Positions 9,463-18,187 of a DNA stretch of 64,000 bases are shown piece after piece. Where the stretch lies: the NCBI RefSeq assembly GCF_004519295.1, contig NZ_SOZH01000003.1, positions 496,001 to 560,000 on the forward strand, written 5' to 3'. The position numbers and the translations under genes were made by a program. The notes under the pieces were generated by a model that was not told where the DNA came from, searched no databases, and saw only the letters and a program-made list of their open reading frames with translations. This stretch comes from Cellulosimicrobium funkei. GTDB lineage: Bacteria; Actinomycetota; Actinomycetes; Actinomycetales; Cellulomonadaceae. Every line of letters starts with the position of its first letter. Positions within the stretch are counted from its first letter, which is position 1.

Positions 9463-10826
9463 GCCTCGCGACCCGGGCGGTCCCCCGGCGCGAGCACGGC
9501 AGCCGCGGCGACGAGGGCGACCGGGACCCACAGGTAGCGGTTGTACAGGCTGGGGGCCGTGGCGCTGAAGACGAGCGCCGTGACCCCCACCGCGAGGACC
9601 CGGACCTGGATCGGCGTCCGAGGCACGGCCCGCACGGCCCTGACGACCGCGACGACGAGGCAGCCGAGCAGTCCGAGGGCGAAGACCGCGCCGCCCTGGT
9701 ACAGCGCCGCGACCGGCAGGCTGTGCACGCCGAGCGTCTCGACCACCAGGGAGGACCGCGCGTCCAGGCCCGCTCCGGTGAACGGGTCCTCCAGGAAGCC
9801 GCGCCAACCGAGCACGATGGTGTCCCACCGCGACGCGGACGTGTTGAGCGACGCATCCCCGCCGGAGAGCCCGAGCACCTGCTTGACACGCTCGGCGGGG
9901 CGCAGCGCACCCTGCGTCTCCCCGAGGACGCCACCCGCCAACCACAGCGCCGCGCCCGCGACGACCGCAGCGACGGCGACCCGTCCGAGCGGGATCCCGC
10001 GCAGGACGAGGAGCGTCGCGCTCCCGAGGACGGCCGCCAGCATGCCGCTCACGCTGCCGCTGAGGACGAGCCCGACGATCCCCGAGAGCGCCACGCCCAC
10101 GAGCAGGAGCCGTTGCAGGCGCCCCAGGCCGCGCGTCAGCCCGGACAGGCCAATCACCACGGCGAGCGACGCGACGGCACCCGTGTCGCTCACGTGCCCG
10201 GTGAACCCCGTGTAGCGCCCGGCCGTCGTGACGACGCCGCCCGGGATCGCCCCGGGCCCGAGCGCGTACTGCACGAGCGTGCCGAGCGAGCAGACAGCGG
10301 CTCCGACGCCGAACGCGACGAGCCCGCGGCGCAGGCGTCGCTCGTCGTCGAGCAGGACCGCGAGCTGCCACGGGAGCGCCAGGGCGACGTAGAGCACCCG
10401 CAGCAGGCTGACGAGGCTCTCCACGGGCGCCGGCGAGCCCGCGGTCGCGAGGCAGCCCCCGACGACGAGCAGGAGGCACGCGGGCAGCGCCCACGCGCCG
10501 TACGGATGAGGCGTCGGCGGCCGCCCCACCGCCGCGAGGCACAGCGCGAGGCTCGCGAGCAGGACGACGTCCCCCGCCGTGACTCCGACGCCCACCCGCA
10601 GGACCAGCAGGGAGACGAGGACGAGCCCGCAGTACAGCAGCACGCGTGCCAGCGCCAGCACGGGGTCGCGCGAGCCCCCACGGCTCTCCGCCACGCTGCC
10701 GCCGGGGCGCCCGGATCCGCCCGTCTGCCCGGAGGAGCCCCGGCCGCCGGCGCGGTCCTCGACGCGACCAGGCCGCACCGCGGCTCCTTGCGGCCGGACA
10801 GCGCGAGCCATCGAACGGTCATGCAC
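9450..10826 (-). CDS. O-antigen ligase/polymerase-like membrane protein (Wzy candidate)
   Basis: This polytopic protein of 458 residues has about ten to twelve hydrophobic segments starting near residue 58. A large soluble loop follows the middle helices (about 300-355) and contains SRWDTIVLGWRGFLEDPFTGAG, the local pattern of the Wzy_C/O-antigen-ligase family (RxxxW and G-x-G). It probably polymerises repeat units on the outer face of the membrane. The first 55 residues are charged and cytoplasmic. The GTG start at 10826 is preferred because AGGTGA lies 6 nt upstream; an ATG five codons later is possible. Expression is leftward, separate from the flippase by 237 bp. Confidence 0.8.
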   Translation of the reverse strand: MHDRSMARAVRPQGAAVRPGRVEDRAGGRGSSGQTGGSGRPGGSVAESRGGSRDPVLALARVLLYCGLVLVSLLVLRVGVGVTAGDVVLLASLALCLAAVGRPPTPHPYGAWALPACLLLVVGGCLATAGSPAPVESLVSLLRVLYVALALPWQLAVLLDDERRLRRGLVAFGVGAAVCSLGTLVQYALGPGAIPGGVVTTAGRYTGFTGHVSDTGAVASLAVVIGLSGLTRGLGRLQRLLLVGVALSGIVGLVLSGSVSGMLAAVLGSATLLVLRGIPLGRVAVAAVVAGAALWLAGGVLGETQGALRPAERVKQVLGLSGGDASLNTSASRWDTIVLGWRGFLEDPFTGAGLDARSSLVVETLGVHSLPVAALYQGGAVFALGLLGCLVVAVVRAVRAVPRTPIQVRVLAVGVTALVFSATAPSLYNRYLWVPVALVAAAAVLAPGDRPGREAHRV

Positions 10827-10976
10827 AGTCCATCACCTGTCCTCGTGTCAGGTCCCGCACCGGCCCCGCCGAGCGCCCCACGAAGCGGCCGCGGGCGTCC
10901 TCCCCTGCGTGCGGACGGCGTACCGTCCCGCTGTCGGGAACAGGCTCCGTGACCTCGCGTGCCGCACCCGCGCGAG

Positions 10977-11003
10977 AATGCGTGGAAGCGCTTCGTACGC
11001 ATT
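10977..11003. promoter_or_regulatory. Compound dyad in wzy-wzx spacer
   Basis: Outer 7-bp arms AATGCGT and ACGCATT flank a perfect 10-bp palindrome GAAGCGCTTC (10985-10994). The core resembles LacI-family operators (GCGC-centred). It lies about 150 bp before the polymerase gene in a spacer that is otherwise empty. It could be an operator or a weak terminator for the flippase gene. Confidence 0.4.
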
Positions 11004-11063
11004 TCCACCGCCGCGCCGGAAAATACCTGCGCATCGACTTCTCGCCACCCCCTGGAACGCACT

Positions 11064-12290
11064 TCACACCGCCACCCCGCGGTACGTCCGGACCGCGGCG
11101 GGAAGGAAGAACGCGACGTATCCCGCGCCCCCGAGGACAAACCCGAGGACGAGGCTCGAGAAAGGCCCCCCGGCCAGGTATCCGAGCACGAACCCGCACC
11201 ATGTCACGGCGACCATCCCCACCCGTGCCCGGGTCACGACGGACTGCGCCTTGAAGATCCGCATGACCACGAGGTGCGGTCCGACGAGGCCGCCGCAGGC
11301 CGCGAAGCAACCCACCGCAGCGAGCGCGACGGCCAGCTCCCCGCGCTCGATGCCCGACGGGTGCACCGCCCCGGCTGCGGCGACGACGACCAGCGCGACT
11401 CCGAGCACCGTCGCGCCCCCCGCGGAGAGGAGGCCGAGACGTCGTGCGCGCCGGACGAGCGTGGCGTCGTCGGGCCGGTCGGCCGTGCCGACCGCGTCCG
11501 AGAGCAGGTTCAGCGCGACCGCGGCGAAGAGGACGTTCACGGGACCGTAGAGCGTCTGGCTGAGCCGGAACGCACCGATGCTCGCGCTCACGGAGAGCGC
11601 CCCGAGCACCAGGAGCGGCACCGTCGTCGCGAGCTGCGCGACGAGGAACTCGTACGCCTGGGAGCGCGCCCGGGCCCCGTACCCCGCGTACCGCGAGTAC
11701 CGGTCCACGCGTCGGGCGGCCAGCGCGAGCGGGACTGCCGCGACGGCGTAGGCCGCGCACCACACCGCGTAGAAGGCCACGAGCGGCTGCGAGGAGCCGC
11801 TGACGAGGAGGACCGCGGGCACGAGCAGGAGACGGACCCCGTCCGAGAGCGCGACCGCGCCGTTGCGGCCCTGACCGATGCACCGGAACCGCAGCCAGTC
11901 CTGCACGACGGGCGCGACGCTGAGGGACCCCAGCGCGACCGCTCCGCCGGCAGCGAGCGCGGTCACGGCGAGGTCCGCCGCGGCGACCAGGACCGCGACC
12001 GCCCCCGCCGCGACGACGACGTAGCGGGCCGGGACCACGGCGTGCGGGTCCGTGCGCCGCTCGATGAGCGCGGGCTGGAAGAGACCGCTGCGCACCAGGC
12101 CCGTGCCGACGTTCAGCACCAGCAGCGCGAGGCTGAAGCTCGCGAACTCGGCGGGCTCCATGTGCCACGCGCCCAGGAGCACGACGAACGCGCCCGCCGC
12201 GCTGGCCGCCGCCTGGGAGAGGACGAGCGGGCGGGTCAGGGCCGTCGCCGGGGCCGCGAGCGAGCGGCGCAGCACGTCAGGAGGGGTCAT
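11064..12290 (-). CDS. Wzx-like polysaccharide flippase
   Basis: The 408-residue, very hydrophobic protein has roughly twelve predicted membrane helices and the layout of the MATE/MOP-superfamily polysaccharide exporters. It would flip undecaprenyl-linked repeat units across the membrane. Helices begin near residue 20 and continue to the C-terminus with short loops. Family-specific residues are weakly conserved, so the call rests on topology and on neighbouring polymerase and initiating transferase genes. Its start overlaps the end of the small upstream ORF by 14 bp, which fits a coupled operon. Confidence 0.8.
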   Translation of the reverse strand: MTPPDVLRRSLAAPATALTRPLVLSQAAASAAGAFVVLLGAWHMEPAEFASFSLALLVLNVGTGLVRSGLFQPALIERRTDPHAVVPARYVVVAAGAVAVLVAAADLAVTALAAGGAVALGSLSVAPVVQDWLRFRCIGQGRNGAVALSDGVRLLLVPAVLLVSGSSQPLVAFYAVWCAAYAVAAVPLALAARRVDRYSRYAGYGARARSQAYEFLVAQLATTVPLLVLGALSVSASIGAFRLSQTLYGPVNVLFAAVALNLLSDAVGTADRPDDATLVRRARRLGLLSAGGATVLGVALVVVAAAGAVHPSGIERGELAVALAAVGCFAACGGLVGPHLVVMRIFKAQSVVTRARVGMVAVTWCGFVLGYLAGGPFSSLVLGFVLGGAGYVAFFLPAAVRTYRGVAV

Positions 12291-12630
12291 GCGTCAGCCT
12301 CACGAGCCTGCTCCCCGCGAGGAGCGCGCCGAGGCGCGGCGCGAGCGGGGCCCCGCGCCGCCAGTACACGACGCCGATCCCGGTGTTGAGGACGGTCCGC
12401 CGCCACCGCCACGGCATGACGAGCCGCCCGAGCCGAGCCGCGGCGTCGGAGCGGCGGTCCGTGACGCTGAACCGCAGGTGCGTGGCCACGGGGTCCAGGC
12501 CCGCGGCCACCGCGTCGTGCCACCCCTGCTCGTCGGTGACGAGCACGTAGTCGGCGGCACGGTCCGCGCGAGCGGCGGCGTGCCCGGGGACGGACAGCAC
12601 GGCCGTCGCCTCCGGCCGACGCCCCGTCAC
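12277..12630 (-). CDS. Unrecognised 117-residue protein in the polysaccharide operon
   Basis: I do not recognise this protein. The GTG start is chosen because it overlaps the pyruvyl-transferase stop by 4 bp (GTGA), the same junction used elsewhere in this operon; an ATG 15 bp upstream (12645) is an alternative. The sequence has an N-terminal alpha/beta look with ADYVLVTDEQGWHDAV near 30-45, then basic segments (PWRWRRTVLNTG, RLVRLTHD). It has no signal peptide or membrane helix. Codon use matches its neighbours, with GC-rich third positions. It could be a remnant or a small domain of a nucleotide-sugar or glycosyltransferase enzyme. Confidence 0.65.
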   Translation of the reverse strand: MTGRRPEATAVLSVPGHAAARADRAADYVLVTDEQGWHDAVAAGLDPVATHLRFSVTDRRSDAAARLGRLVMPWRWRRTVLNTGIGVVYWRRGAPLAPRLGALLAGSRLVRLTHDPS

Positions 12631-13568
12631 GACCCGATCCCCCATCGTGCACGCCAGGAGTCGACGGCGTCCCGTGGCACGTCGATGCGGACCACCTCGC
12701 CCGACCGCAGGTCCTCCCGGTAGCGCCGCGCCGCGTTCCGCGACGGCGCGCGCAGCCCGACGGACCGCGCGATCTCCCGTGCGCGGTTGTCGATGGACAG
12801 GACGAGCGTGGGCACGCCCCGCTGCATGGCCCGGATACCGCCGTGGAGCCGCAGGCCCACGTACGCGGTCCCCGGCTCGTCGAGCACCGCGTCGAAGTCC
12901 TCGAGGCGGGGGCCGAGCATCGTGCCCGTCCCGCCACGGACGCCGTCCACGTACTCGCGGTCGCCCGGGCCCTGCGGCCAGAAGAGGAGCTCGTCGAACC
13001 GCTCGGCGAGCGCGTGCACCAGCCTCCTGTCCGCCAGCGGGTCCTGGCTGTAGTCGGTGAACGTGACCACGACCCGCCGCTCGTCGGACGGGAGCGTCTG
13101 CTTCTCCACGCCCCAGAGTGTCGGACAGCTGGTGTGGACGGCGGGCACGCGCGCGCGGCGGAGCCGGGCGAGCGAGTACTCGTCGCGCACCGCCCACGGC
13201 ACGTCGCCGGCGAGCGAGCGCAGCCACGCGGCTGAGACCGGGTCGATCCCGGCCCGCTGGTACTGCCACCAGCCGACGCCGAGGAACGTCAGCCGACCTC
13301 GGCACAGGTCGACGTCGTCGGCCGGCCAGTGCCACGCGCGGCGGAACCGCATGTGGTCGGAGAGGAGGTTCGTCCCGCACGCGATCACGGAGCGCGCGTG
13401 CCGCAGGGCGGCCCGGTGCGCCGTGGTCAGCCGCCCGTGCATGGGCACGAGCTCGACCTCGTGGCCCTGCTCGCGCAGCGGCGTCACGAGCTCGGCGTCG
13501 ACCGCCTCCGAGATGATCTGGTCGCCGACGTTCGTCGACGCCGCTCCTGGATCCACCACCACGATCAT
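12627..13568 (-). CDS. Polysaccharide pyruvyl transferase family protein
   Basis: The 313-residue enzyme probably transfers pyruvate from phosphoenolpyruvate to a sugar, forming a ketal that adds negative charge. It starts with VVDPGAASTNVGDQIISEAV, where the NVGD segment is the family's opening motif, and ends with GLRLHGGIRAMQRGVPTLVLS near 248-268, the conserved HGG-type signature of PF04230. Both ends are coupled: ATGA with the upstream glycosyltransferase and GTGA with the small downstream ORF. CsaB-type proteins acting on secondary cell-wall polymer are the main alternative. Together with UDP-glucuronate synthesis it suggests an acidic polysaccharide. Confidence 0.85.
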   Translation of the reverse strand: MIVVVDPGAASTNVGDQIISEAVDAELVTPLREQGHEVELVPMHGRLTTAHRAALRHARSVIACGTNLLSDHMRFRRAWHWPADDVDLCRGRLTFLGVGWWQYQRAGIDPVSAAWLRSLAGDVPWAVRDEYSLARLRRARVPAVHTSCPTLWGVEKQTLPSDERRVVVTFTDYSQDPLADRRLVHALAERFDELLFWPQGPGDREYVDGVRGGTGTMLGPRLEDFDAVLDEPGTAYVGLRLHGGIRAMQRGVPTLVLSIDNRAREIARSVGLRAPSRNAARRYREDLRSGEVVRIDVPRDAVDSWRARWGIGS

Positions 13569-14668
13569 CGGACCGCTCCCTCCTCGACCCTGCTCAGCCA
13601 GTCGCCGTACCGAGCACCGACGCGGTCCCACGTCGCCGCGCGCTCGGTCCACTCCCGGGCGCGGCGGCCGAGGTCCCGGTTCTCGTCGACCTCCTGGAGC
13701 GGGCCCAGCAGGCCCCCAGGACGGTCGACGTGGGCGACGACGGCCACGCCCGCAGCGCGCAACGGCTCGGCCGCGTGGATCGTCGACGAGACCACGACGG
13801 GCACCCCCGCGGCGAGCATCTCGAGCACCGTGATGCTGCACGACTCCCAGCGCGACGGATGCAGGTACGCACGGCAGCCCGTGACGAGGAGCCACTTCTC
13901 CTCGCCCCGCGCGTTCCCGCGCAGCTCCACGCAGTCACCGAGCCCGAGGTCGCGGACCAGTCGAGCGGTCCGCTCACGACCGCCCCGGAAGTCGGGGCCC
14001 GCGAGCACGAGGCGCGGGCGCGGCGCGGGCAGCTCGGCCCAGCGGCGCAGGAGGTTGTCGATCCCCTTGTGGTCGGGGTCGTACCGTCCCATCCAGAAGA
14101 AGTAGTCGCCCCCGCCCACCCACCGGGGCACCTCGGCCGGGGACGGTGCGCCGTTGGGCAGCACGAGCGTGTTCCCGGACCGGCCGCCCGCCACGCCGTC
14201 CGCGAGCGGGCCCTCGGACGCGTAGAAGACGTGCAGCCAGTCGGCCCGACGCACGACGGAGGCCTCCGCGGCCCGTCGCGCGCCGGCGAGGTCGCGCAGG
14301 CGCGTCGTGACGCCCGGCTCGTAGACGCCGTGCGGCATGAGCACGACGACGGCACCGCGCGCCCGGGCGCTGCGCGCCGCCGCGACGTTGCTCAGGACCC
14401 AGCCCTCGTGGAGGTAGAGGACGTCCCCCTCGCCGACCTCGCCGGCGAGGCCGGTCGGCACCCAGCTCGTGCGTCCGCGCCCCACGTGGGAGACGGTCCG
14501 GACGCACCCCCACAGGTCGGTGGGCAGCTCGCGCGGGTCGGGGACGCTCGCGCACAGGACCACGGCCTCCCGGCCCGCCCGGTGGGCCTGCCGTACCCAG
14601 TTCTCGATCGACTCGGTCACGCCCGACGGGTGGGCCAGGAACCTGGCGTAGTAGTGCACGACCCTCAT
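13565..14668 (-). CDS. GT4-type glycosyltransferase
   Basis: This 367-residue GT-B protein opens with MRVVHYYARFLAHPSGVTES, giving the Gly-Val-Thr-Glu donor/acceptor loop of family 4. The C-terminal half has YFFWMGRYDPDHKGIDNLL and a donor-site segment WESCSITVLEMLAAGVPVVVSS with two acidic residues seven apart. The ATG overlaps the preceding stop (ATGA), and the stop overlaps the pyruvyl-transferase start in the same way. Sugar specificity is unknown. Confidence 0.87.
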   Translation of the reverse strand: MRVVHYYARFLAHPSGVTESIENWVRQAHRAGREAVVLCASVPDPRELPTDLWGCVRTVSHVGRGRTSWVPTGLAGEVGEGDVLYLHEGWVLSNVAAARSARARGAVVVLMPHGVYEPGVTTRLRDLAGARRAAEASVVRRADWLHVFYASEGPLADGVAGGRSGNTLVLPNGAPSPAEVPRWVGGGDYFFWMGRYDPDHKGIDNLLRRWAELPAPRPRLVLAGPDFRGGRERTARLVRDLGLGDCVELRGNARGEEKWLLVTGCRAYLHPSRWESCSITVLEMLAAGVPVVVSSTIHAAEPLRAAGVAVVAHVDRPGGLLGPLQEVDENRDLGRRAREWTERAATWDRVGARYGDWLSRVEEGAVR

Positions 14669-15795
14669 GCCGCCTCCATCACGACCGCGTGCACCGCGCG
14701 GACGATCCGCTCGGCCGCCGCCTCCGTCGACGGCACCTCGCCGTCGGTGCGCGGGCGACGGTCCTGTGCCGTGAGACGCAGCCAGGCGTCCGCGAGGTCG
14801 GTGGGCGTCGCGGGGACCGTGAAGAGGTCGGAGCCCTCGGTGAGGTACTCGATCTCCGGTGCGTGCCGCCCGGCGTCGCTCGTGAGCACCGGCAGGCCCA
14901 GCACCAGGGCGTCGACCGCGACGAGCCCGACCCGTCCCGGGTTGAGCAGCACCCGCGACACGGCCGCCGCGCGCGCCGTCCCCCGCGCGTCGACCTGCCC
15001 CAGCAGGACGACGCGTCCGGTCTCGGCGGCCAGGCCCTCGAACAGGCCCCGGGCGGGCCCGTCGCCGGCCACGAGCAGCCAGGCTGCCGGGTCGCGCCGG
15101 AGCACGGTCCGGGCGGTCTCGACGACCAGCTCCGGCAGCTTGTGCTCGTTCAGCGCACCGAGCAGGAGCGCGGCGCGCGCGTCCGCCGGCAGACCTACGG
15201 CCGCCCGGTACGCGTCGACCGCTCCCCCGTCGAGCGCGTCCCGCTCGCGGCGGAGGGTCCGGGTGTCCGTGCTGTTCCCGAACGAGGTCACCCGGTCGGC
15301 CGGCACGCGGGCCGTCTCGACGACGTGCCGCCTGCCCGCGTCGGTGTAGGTGAGCACGTGCCGCGCCCGGCGGTTCAGCCACGCCTCCCAGCGCTCCGCG
15401 AGGCCCACCTCGTCCGCCGTGTAGGACGCGCCGTGGCCCCACGTCACGTACGGCCTCCCGCGGAGCGCCGCCGAGAGCGCGTCCAGGTTGCCCGCCTGCA
15501 TCTCGGTGACGAGCACGGCGTCGCGCCACTCCGGCGGGACGACACGGCGGAGCAGATGCCGGCCGCCTCTCCCGACCCGCACGGTGCGCACCGGCACCTC
15601 CGTCGCCCAGGGTGGCTCGACCAGGTCGCCGCGCTCTCGACGGCGCCGCATCTGCTCGACGTCGCCGCCGTAGAAGACGTGCGTGTCCACCCGGACCTCG
15701 GCGAGGCCCTCGACCACGAGGCCGAGCAGCCTCTCGCGGTAGGCGGGGACGTACGGCTGCGTGATGACGACCCGCCGGCTAGTAGGCGCCGTCAC
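14665..15795 (-). CDS. Glycosyltransferase (GT4-like)
   Basis: The 376-residue protein begins VVITQPYVPAYRERLL, an opening seen in a subgroup of capsule glycosyltransferases. The donor domain includes LLLGALNEHKLPELVVETA and a later VDALVLGLPVLTSDAG segment. The N-terminal half carries MQAGNLDALSAALRGRPYVTWGHG, typical of the acceptor domain. The GTG start overlaps the initiating transferase stop by 17 bp. A few residues of the usual donor motif are weak, so the fold is more certain than the activity. Confidence 0.8.
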   Translation of the reverse strand: MTAPTSRRVVITQPYVPAYRERLLGLVVEGLAEVRVDTHVFYGGDVEQMRRRRERGDLVEPPWATEVPVRTVRVGRGGRHLLRRVVPPEWRDAVLVTEMQAGNLDALSAALRGRPYVTWGHGASYTADEVGLAERWEAWLNRRARHVLTYTDAGRRHVVETARVPADRVTSFGNSTDTRTLRRERDALDGGAVDAYRAAVGLPADARAALLLGALNEHKLPELVVETARTVLRRDPAAWLLVAGDGPARGLFEGLAAETGRVVLLGQVDARGTARAAAVSRVLLNPGRVGLVAVDALVLGLPVLTSDAGRHAPEIEYLTEGSDLFTVPATPTDLADAWLRLTAQDRRPRTDGEVPSTEAAAERIVRAVHAVVMEAA

Positions 15796-17302
15796 GACCC
15801 ACCACCGCTCGCAGCGTCCGCAGCAGGATGAGCAGGTCTCCCGTCACCGTCCAGTTCTCCACGTAGTAGAGATCGAGCCGGACGCTCTCCTCCAGCGTGA
15901 GGTTGTTGCGCCCCGACACCTGCCACAGACCCGTGAGCCCCGGCTTGACCAGCAGCCGACGGCCGATCTCGTCGTCGTACTGGTCGACCTCGAGCGCGAT
16001 CTGCGGGCGCGGTCCGACGAGGCTCATGGACCCGCCCAGCACGTTGAACAGCTGCGGGAGCTCGTCGATCGAGTAGCGGCGGATGAACGCGCCGACCCGG
16101 GTCACGCGCGGGTCCTGCCTGGGCTTGTAGAACACCCCGACCGTGTCGGCCCCGAGGACGTCCCCGAGGTGCTCCTCGGCGTCGACGACCATCGAGCGGA
16201 ACTTGAGCACAGTGAAGGGCTCGCCGCGCAGCCCGACCCGCTCCTGGGTGAACAGCACCGGTCCGCGGCTCGTGAGCCGGACCGCGAGCGCCGTGAGGAG
16301 CAGCGGCACGGAGAACAGCACGATGAGGCAGAGCGCCCCGACCACGTCGAAAGCACGCTTCAGCACGTGCTGCGGACCGGAGTATCCGGGCGCCTCGACG
16401 TGGAGCAGCGGAAGCCCCGCCACGGGGCGCGTCCGGATGCGCGGGCCTGCGACGTCCGTGAGCGCGGGGGCGAGCACGAGGTCGGCACCCCAGGGCTCGA
16501 GGTCCCACGCGAGGCGCTTGACGGTCCGGGGCGTGACGAGGTCGGACCCGGTGACCATGACCGTGTCGGCACGGAGCGGCTCGACGAGACGGGCGGTGTC
16601 GGACACCTCTCCGACGACGGGCACGCCCGCCACCCTCTCGTGCGGCTCGACGGGTCCGCCGGGCACACAGGCTCCGACGACCTCGTACCCGCTGTCCGCG
16701 GCCTCGCGCAGCCGCTCGACGAGGTGCGCGGCGCCGTCGCGGCCACCGACCACGAGGCTCCGGGAGCGGCAGCGGCCACGCCGGCGCAGGCTCACGAGCC
16801 GGCGCCGTACCGCCCAGCGGCCCAACACGAGGAGCACCAGGCCGACGGGGAGCGCGATCGCGACGTAGCCCCGAGCGAGGTCGTAGCGCAACAGGTAGGC
16901 CGCGATCGCGACGACTCCGAACACGGCGACGGTCGTGTTGACGACGCGCGCGTACTCCGGCGCCCCCGAGCCCAGGCTGCGGCTGTCCCGGGAGAACGCC
17001 GCCCGCAGCGCGCACCACCAGCCGACCAGCAGGCCGACCGAGATGGCGAGGTACCGGAGGTCCAGCACCGTCCCGTCGATCCCGTCGAACCGGACGAGAT
17101 AGGCGGTCGCGATCGCCGCCGAGATGGCGAGCGCGTCGACCACCGCCACGCGGCGAGACAGCCGCGCCTTCCAGCCCGGGCGTCGGTACGCGCCCAGGGC
17201 GATCCGGACCAGCTGCCCGGTGTCGAACGCCGGCGCGTCTGCGGGCGTGCCCGCACCCTCCCGCTCGACCGTGCCGATCTCGTGGTCCTTCTCCAACGTC
17301 AT
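15779..17302 (-). CDS. Polyprenyl glycosylphosphotransferase (WcaJ/WbaP type)
   Basis: This membrane enzyme starts repeat-unit synthesis by moving a sugar-1-phosphate from a UDP-sugar to undecaprenyl phosphate. Of 507 residues, the N-terminal half has four membrane helices (about 57-180) and a CoA-binding-like domain. The C-terminal bacterial sugar transferase domain starts at about 309 with KRAFDVVGALCLIV. It continues with RVGLRGEPFTVLKFRSM, the SIDELPQLFNVLGGSMSLVG block and KPGLTGLWQVSGR, all family signatures. The ATG is preceded by AGGGGGCACC. As first gene of the run ending with the flippase, it likely sets the promoter for that run. Confidence 0.93.
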   Translation of the reverse strand: MTLEKDHEIGTVEREGAGTPADAPAFDTGQLVRIALGAYRRPGWKARLSRRVAVVDALAISAAIATAYLVRFDGIDGTVLDLRYLAISVGLLVGWWCALRAAFSRDSRSLGSGAPEYARVVNTTVAVFGVVAIAAYLLRYDLARGYVAIALPVGLVLLVLGRWAVRRRLVSLRRRGRCRSRSLVVGGRDGAAHLVERLREAADSGYEVVGACVPGGPVEPHERVAGVPVVGEVSDTARLVEPLRADTVMVTGSDLVTPRTVKRLAWDLEPWGADLVLAPALTDVAGPRIRTRPVAGLPLLHVEAPGYSGPQHVLKRAFDVVGALCLIVLFSVPLLLTALAVRLTSRGPVLFTQERVGLRGEPFTVLKFRSMVVDAEEHLGDVLGADTVGVFYKPRQDPRVTRVGAFIRRYSIDELPQLFNVLGGSMSLVGPRPQIALEVDQYDDEIGRRLLVKPGLTGLWQVSGRNNLTLEESVRLDLYYVENWTVTGDLLILLRTLRAVVGRDGAY

Positions 17303-17440
17303 GGTGCCCCCTGCGACGTCCTGGCGGCGCACGCGAGGTCCGACGGCGCGGCTGCCCGGGGGCGCGCTCGCGCCACCGTCCAAGCGGTGGCCTGGCGAGT
17401 GTCTCCGTCGCGGACCGGGACGTCTTCGTCACGGCGACGG

Positions 17441-17493
17441 CCGGTCGTCGGACGACCGGGGTGGTCCGAGGGAGTGCCCGCCGGAGCGGGCAC
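17441..17493 (-). terminator. Two adjacent hairpins after the LAQTG gene
   Basis: GTGCCCGC (17474-17481) pairs with GCGGGCAC (17486-17493) around a 4-base loop, 6 bases past the stop of the surface-protein gene. Next, CCGGTCGTC (17441-17449) and GACGACCGG (17451-17459) form a 19-bp dyad. The first is a good terminator. The second could be a terminator or an operator for the capsule run that starts at 17302. Confidence 0.5.
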
Positions 17494-17498
17494 CCCCG

Positions 17499-18077
17499 TC
17501 AGGCCTGGGTGCCGGTGGACCGGCGGCGGTTCCGCGCGACGACGACCGCGGTCGCGCCGCCGGCGACGAGGAGCGCTGCTCCGCCGAGGAGCAGCACGTC
17601 GTCGGAACCGGTCTGCGCGAGCCCGCCGCCCCCCGAGGTGGAGCCGCTGCCCGCGGAGCCACCGGCCGCGCCGGAGCCCGAGCCGCTCCCGCTGCCCGCG
17701 CCGTCCGCCGGGACGGCGACGATCTGCTGGCTGGAGAGCACCGTGCCGTCCGCGTCGGTCGCCACGAGGGAGTAGGTGCCCGGCTGCGACAGAGTGACCT
17801 CGAAGGAGGCGAACCCGTCGGTGGTGCTCTTCGTGAGCGCCTTCGTGCCCGCGATGGTGATCGCGCCGTCCGGGACGTCGGGCGACGAGATCGTCAGCGT
17901 GATCGTCGGGTTCCCGGCCGGGCCGCCCACCGTGACGGTGAACGACTCCCCGACGGCGGGTGTGGTGGTGGAGACTCCCACCTCGTACTCGTCGGCCTCG
18001 TAGGCGTTCGCGACGGCCGGAGCCGCGGCGAGCGCGGCGGCGAGGACGAGCGTGGTCGCGGCGTATCGGATCTTCAT
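17499..18077 (-). CDS. Sortase-anchored surface protein (LAQTG)
   Basis: The 192-residue protein has a Sec signal peptide (MKIRYAATTLVLAAALAAAP, cut near VANA-YE) and an Ig-like beta domain at about 28-122. A Gly/Ser linker and the sorting signal LAQTG (153-157) follow, then a membrane helix and an Arg-rich tail. LAxTG is the motif of class E sortases found in actinobacteria, so it is expected to be linked to peptidoglycan. No sortase gene lies in the window. A GGGGGC Shine-Dalgarno precedes the ATG. It lies between the DUF4012 gene and the polysaccharide genes and may help hold the polymer at the wall, but this is inference. Confidence 0.85.
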   Translation of the reverse strand: MKIRYAATTLVLAAALAAAPAVANAYEADEYEVGVSTTTPAVGESFTVTVGGPAGNPTITLTISSPDVPDGAITIAGTKALTKSTTDGFASFEVTLSQPGTYSLVATDADGTVLSSQQIVAVPADGAGSGSGSGSGAAGGSAGSGSTSGGGGLAQTGSDDVLLLGGAALLVAGGATAVVVARNRRRSTGTQA

Positions 18078-18187
18078 GTCAGAGGCCCCCTGCCCTGTCG
18101 ACTGGTGCGGGAGCCCGACGTGGACGTCGTCACCGCGCCGTCCGTGCGCACGGGCCCCCGCCGTGTGCCTCTCCAGAAGAACACACC

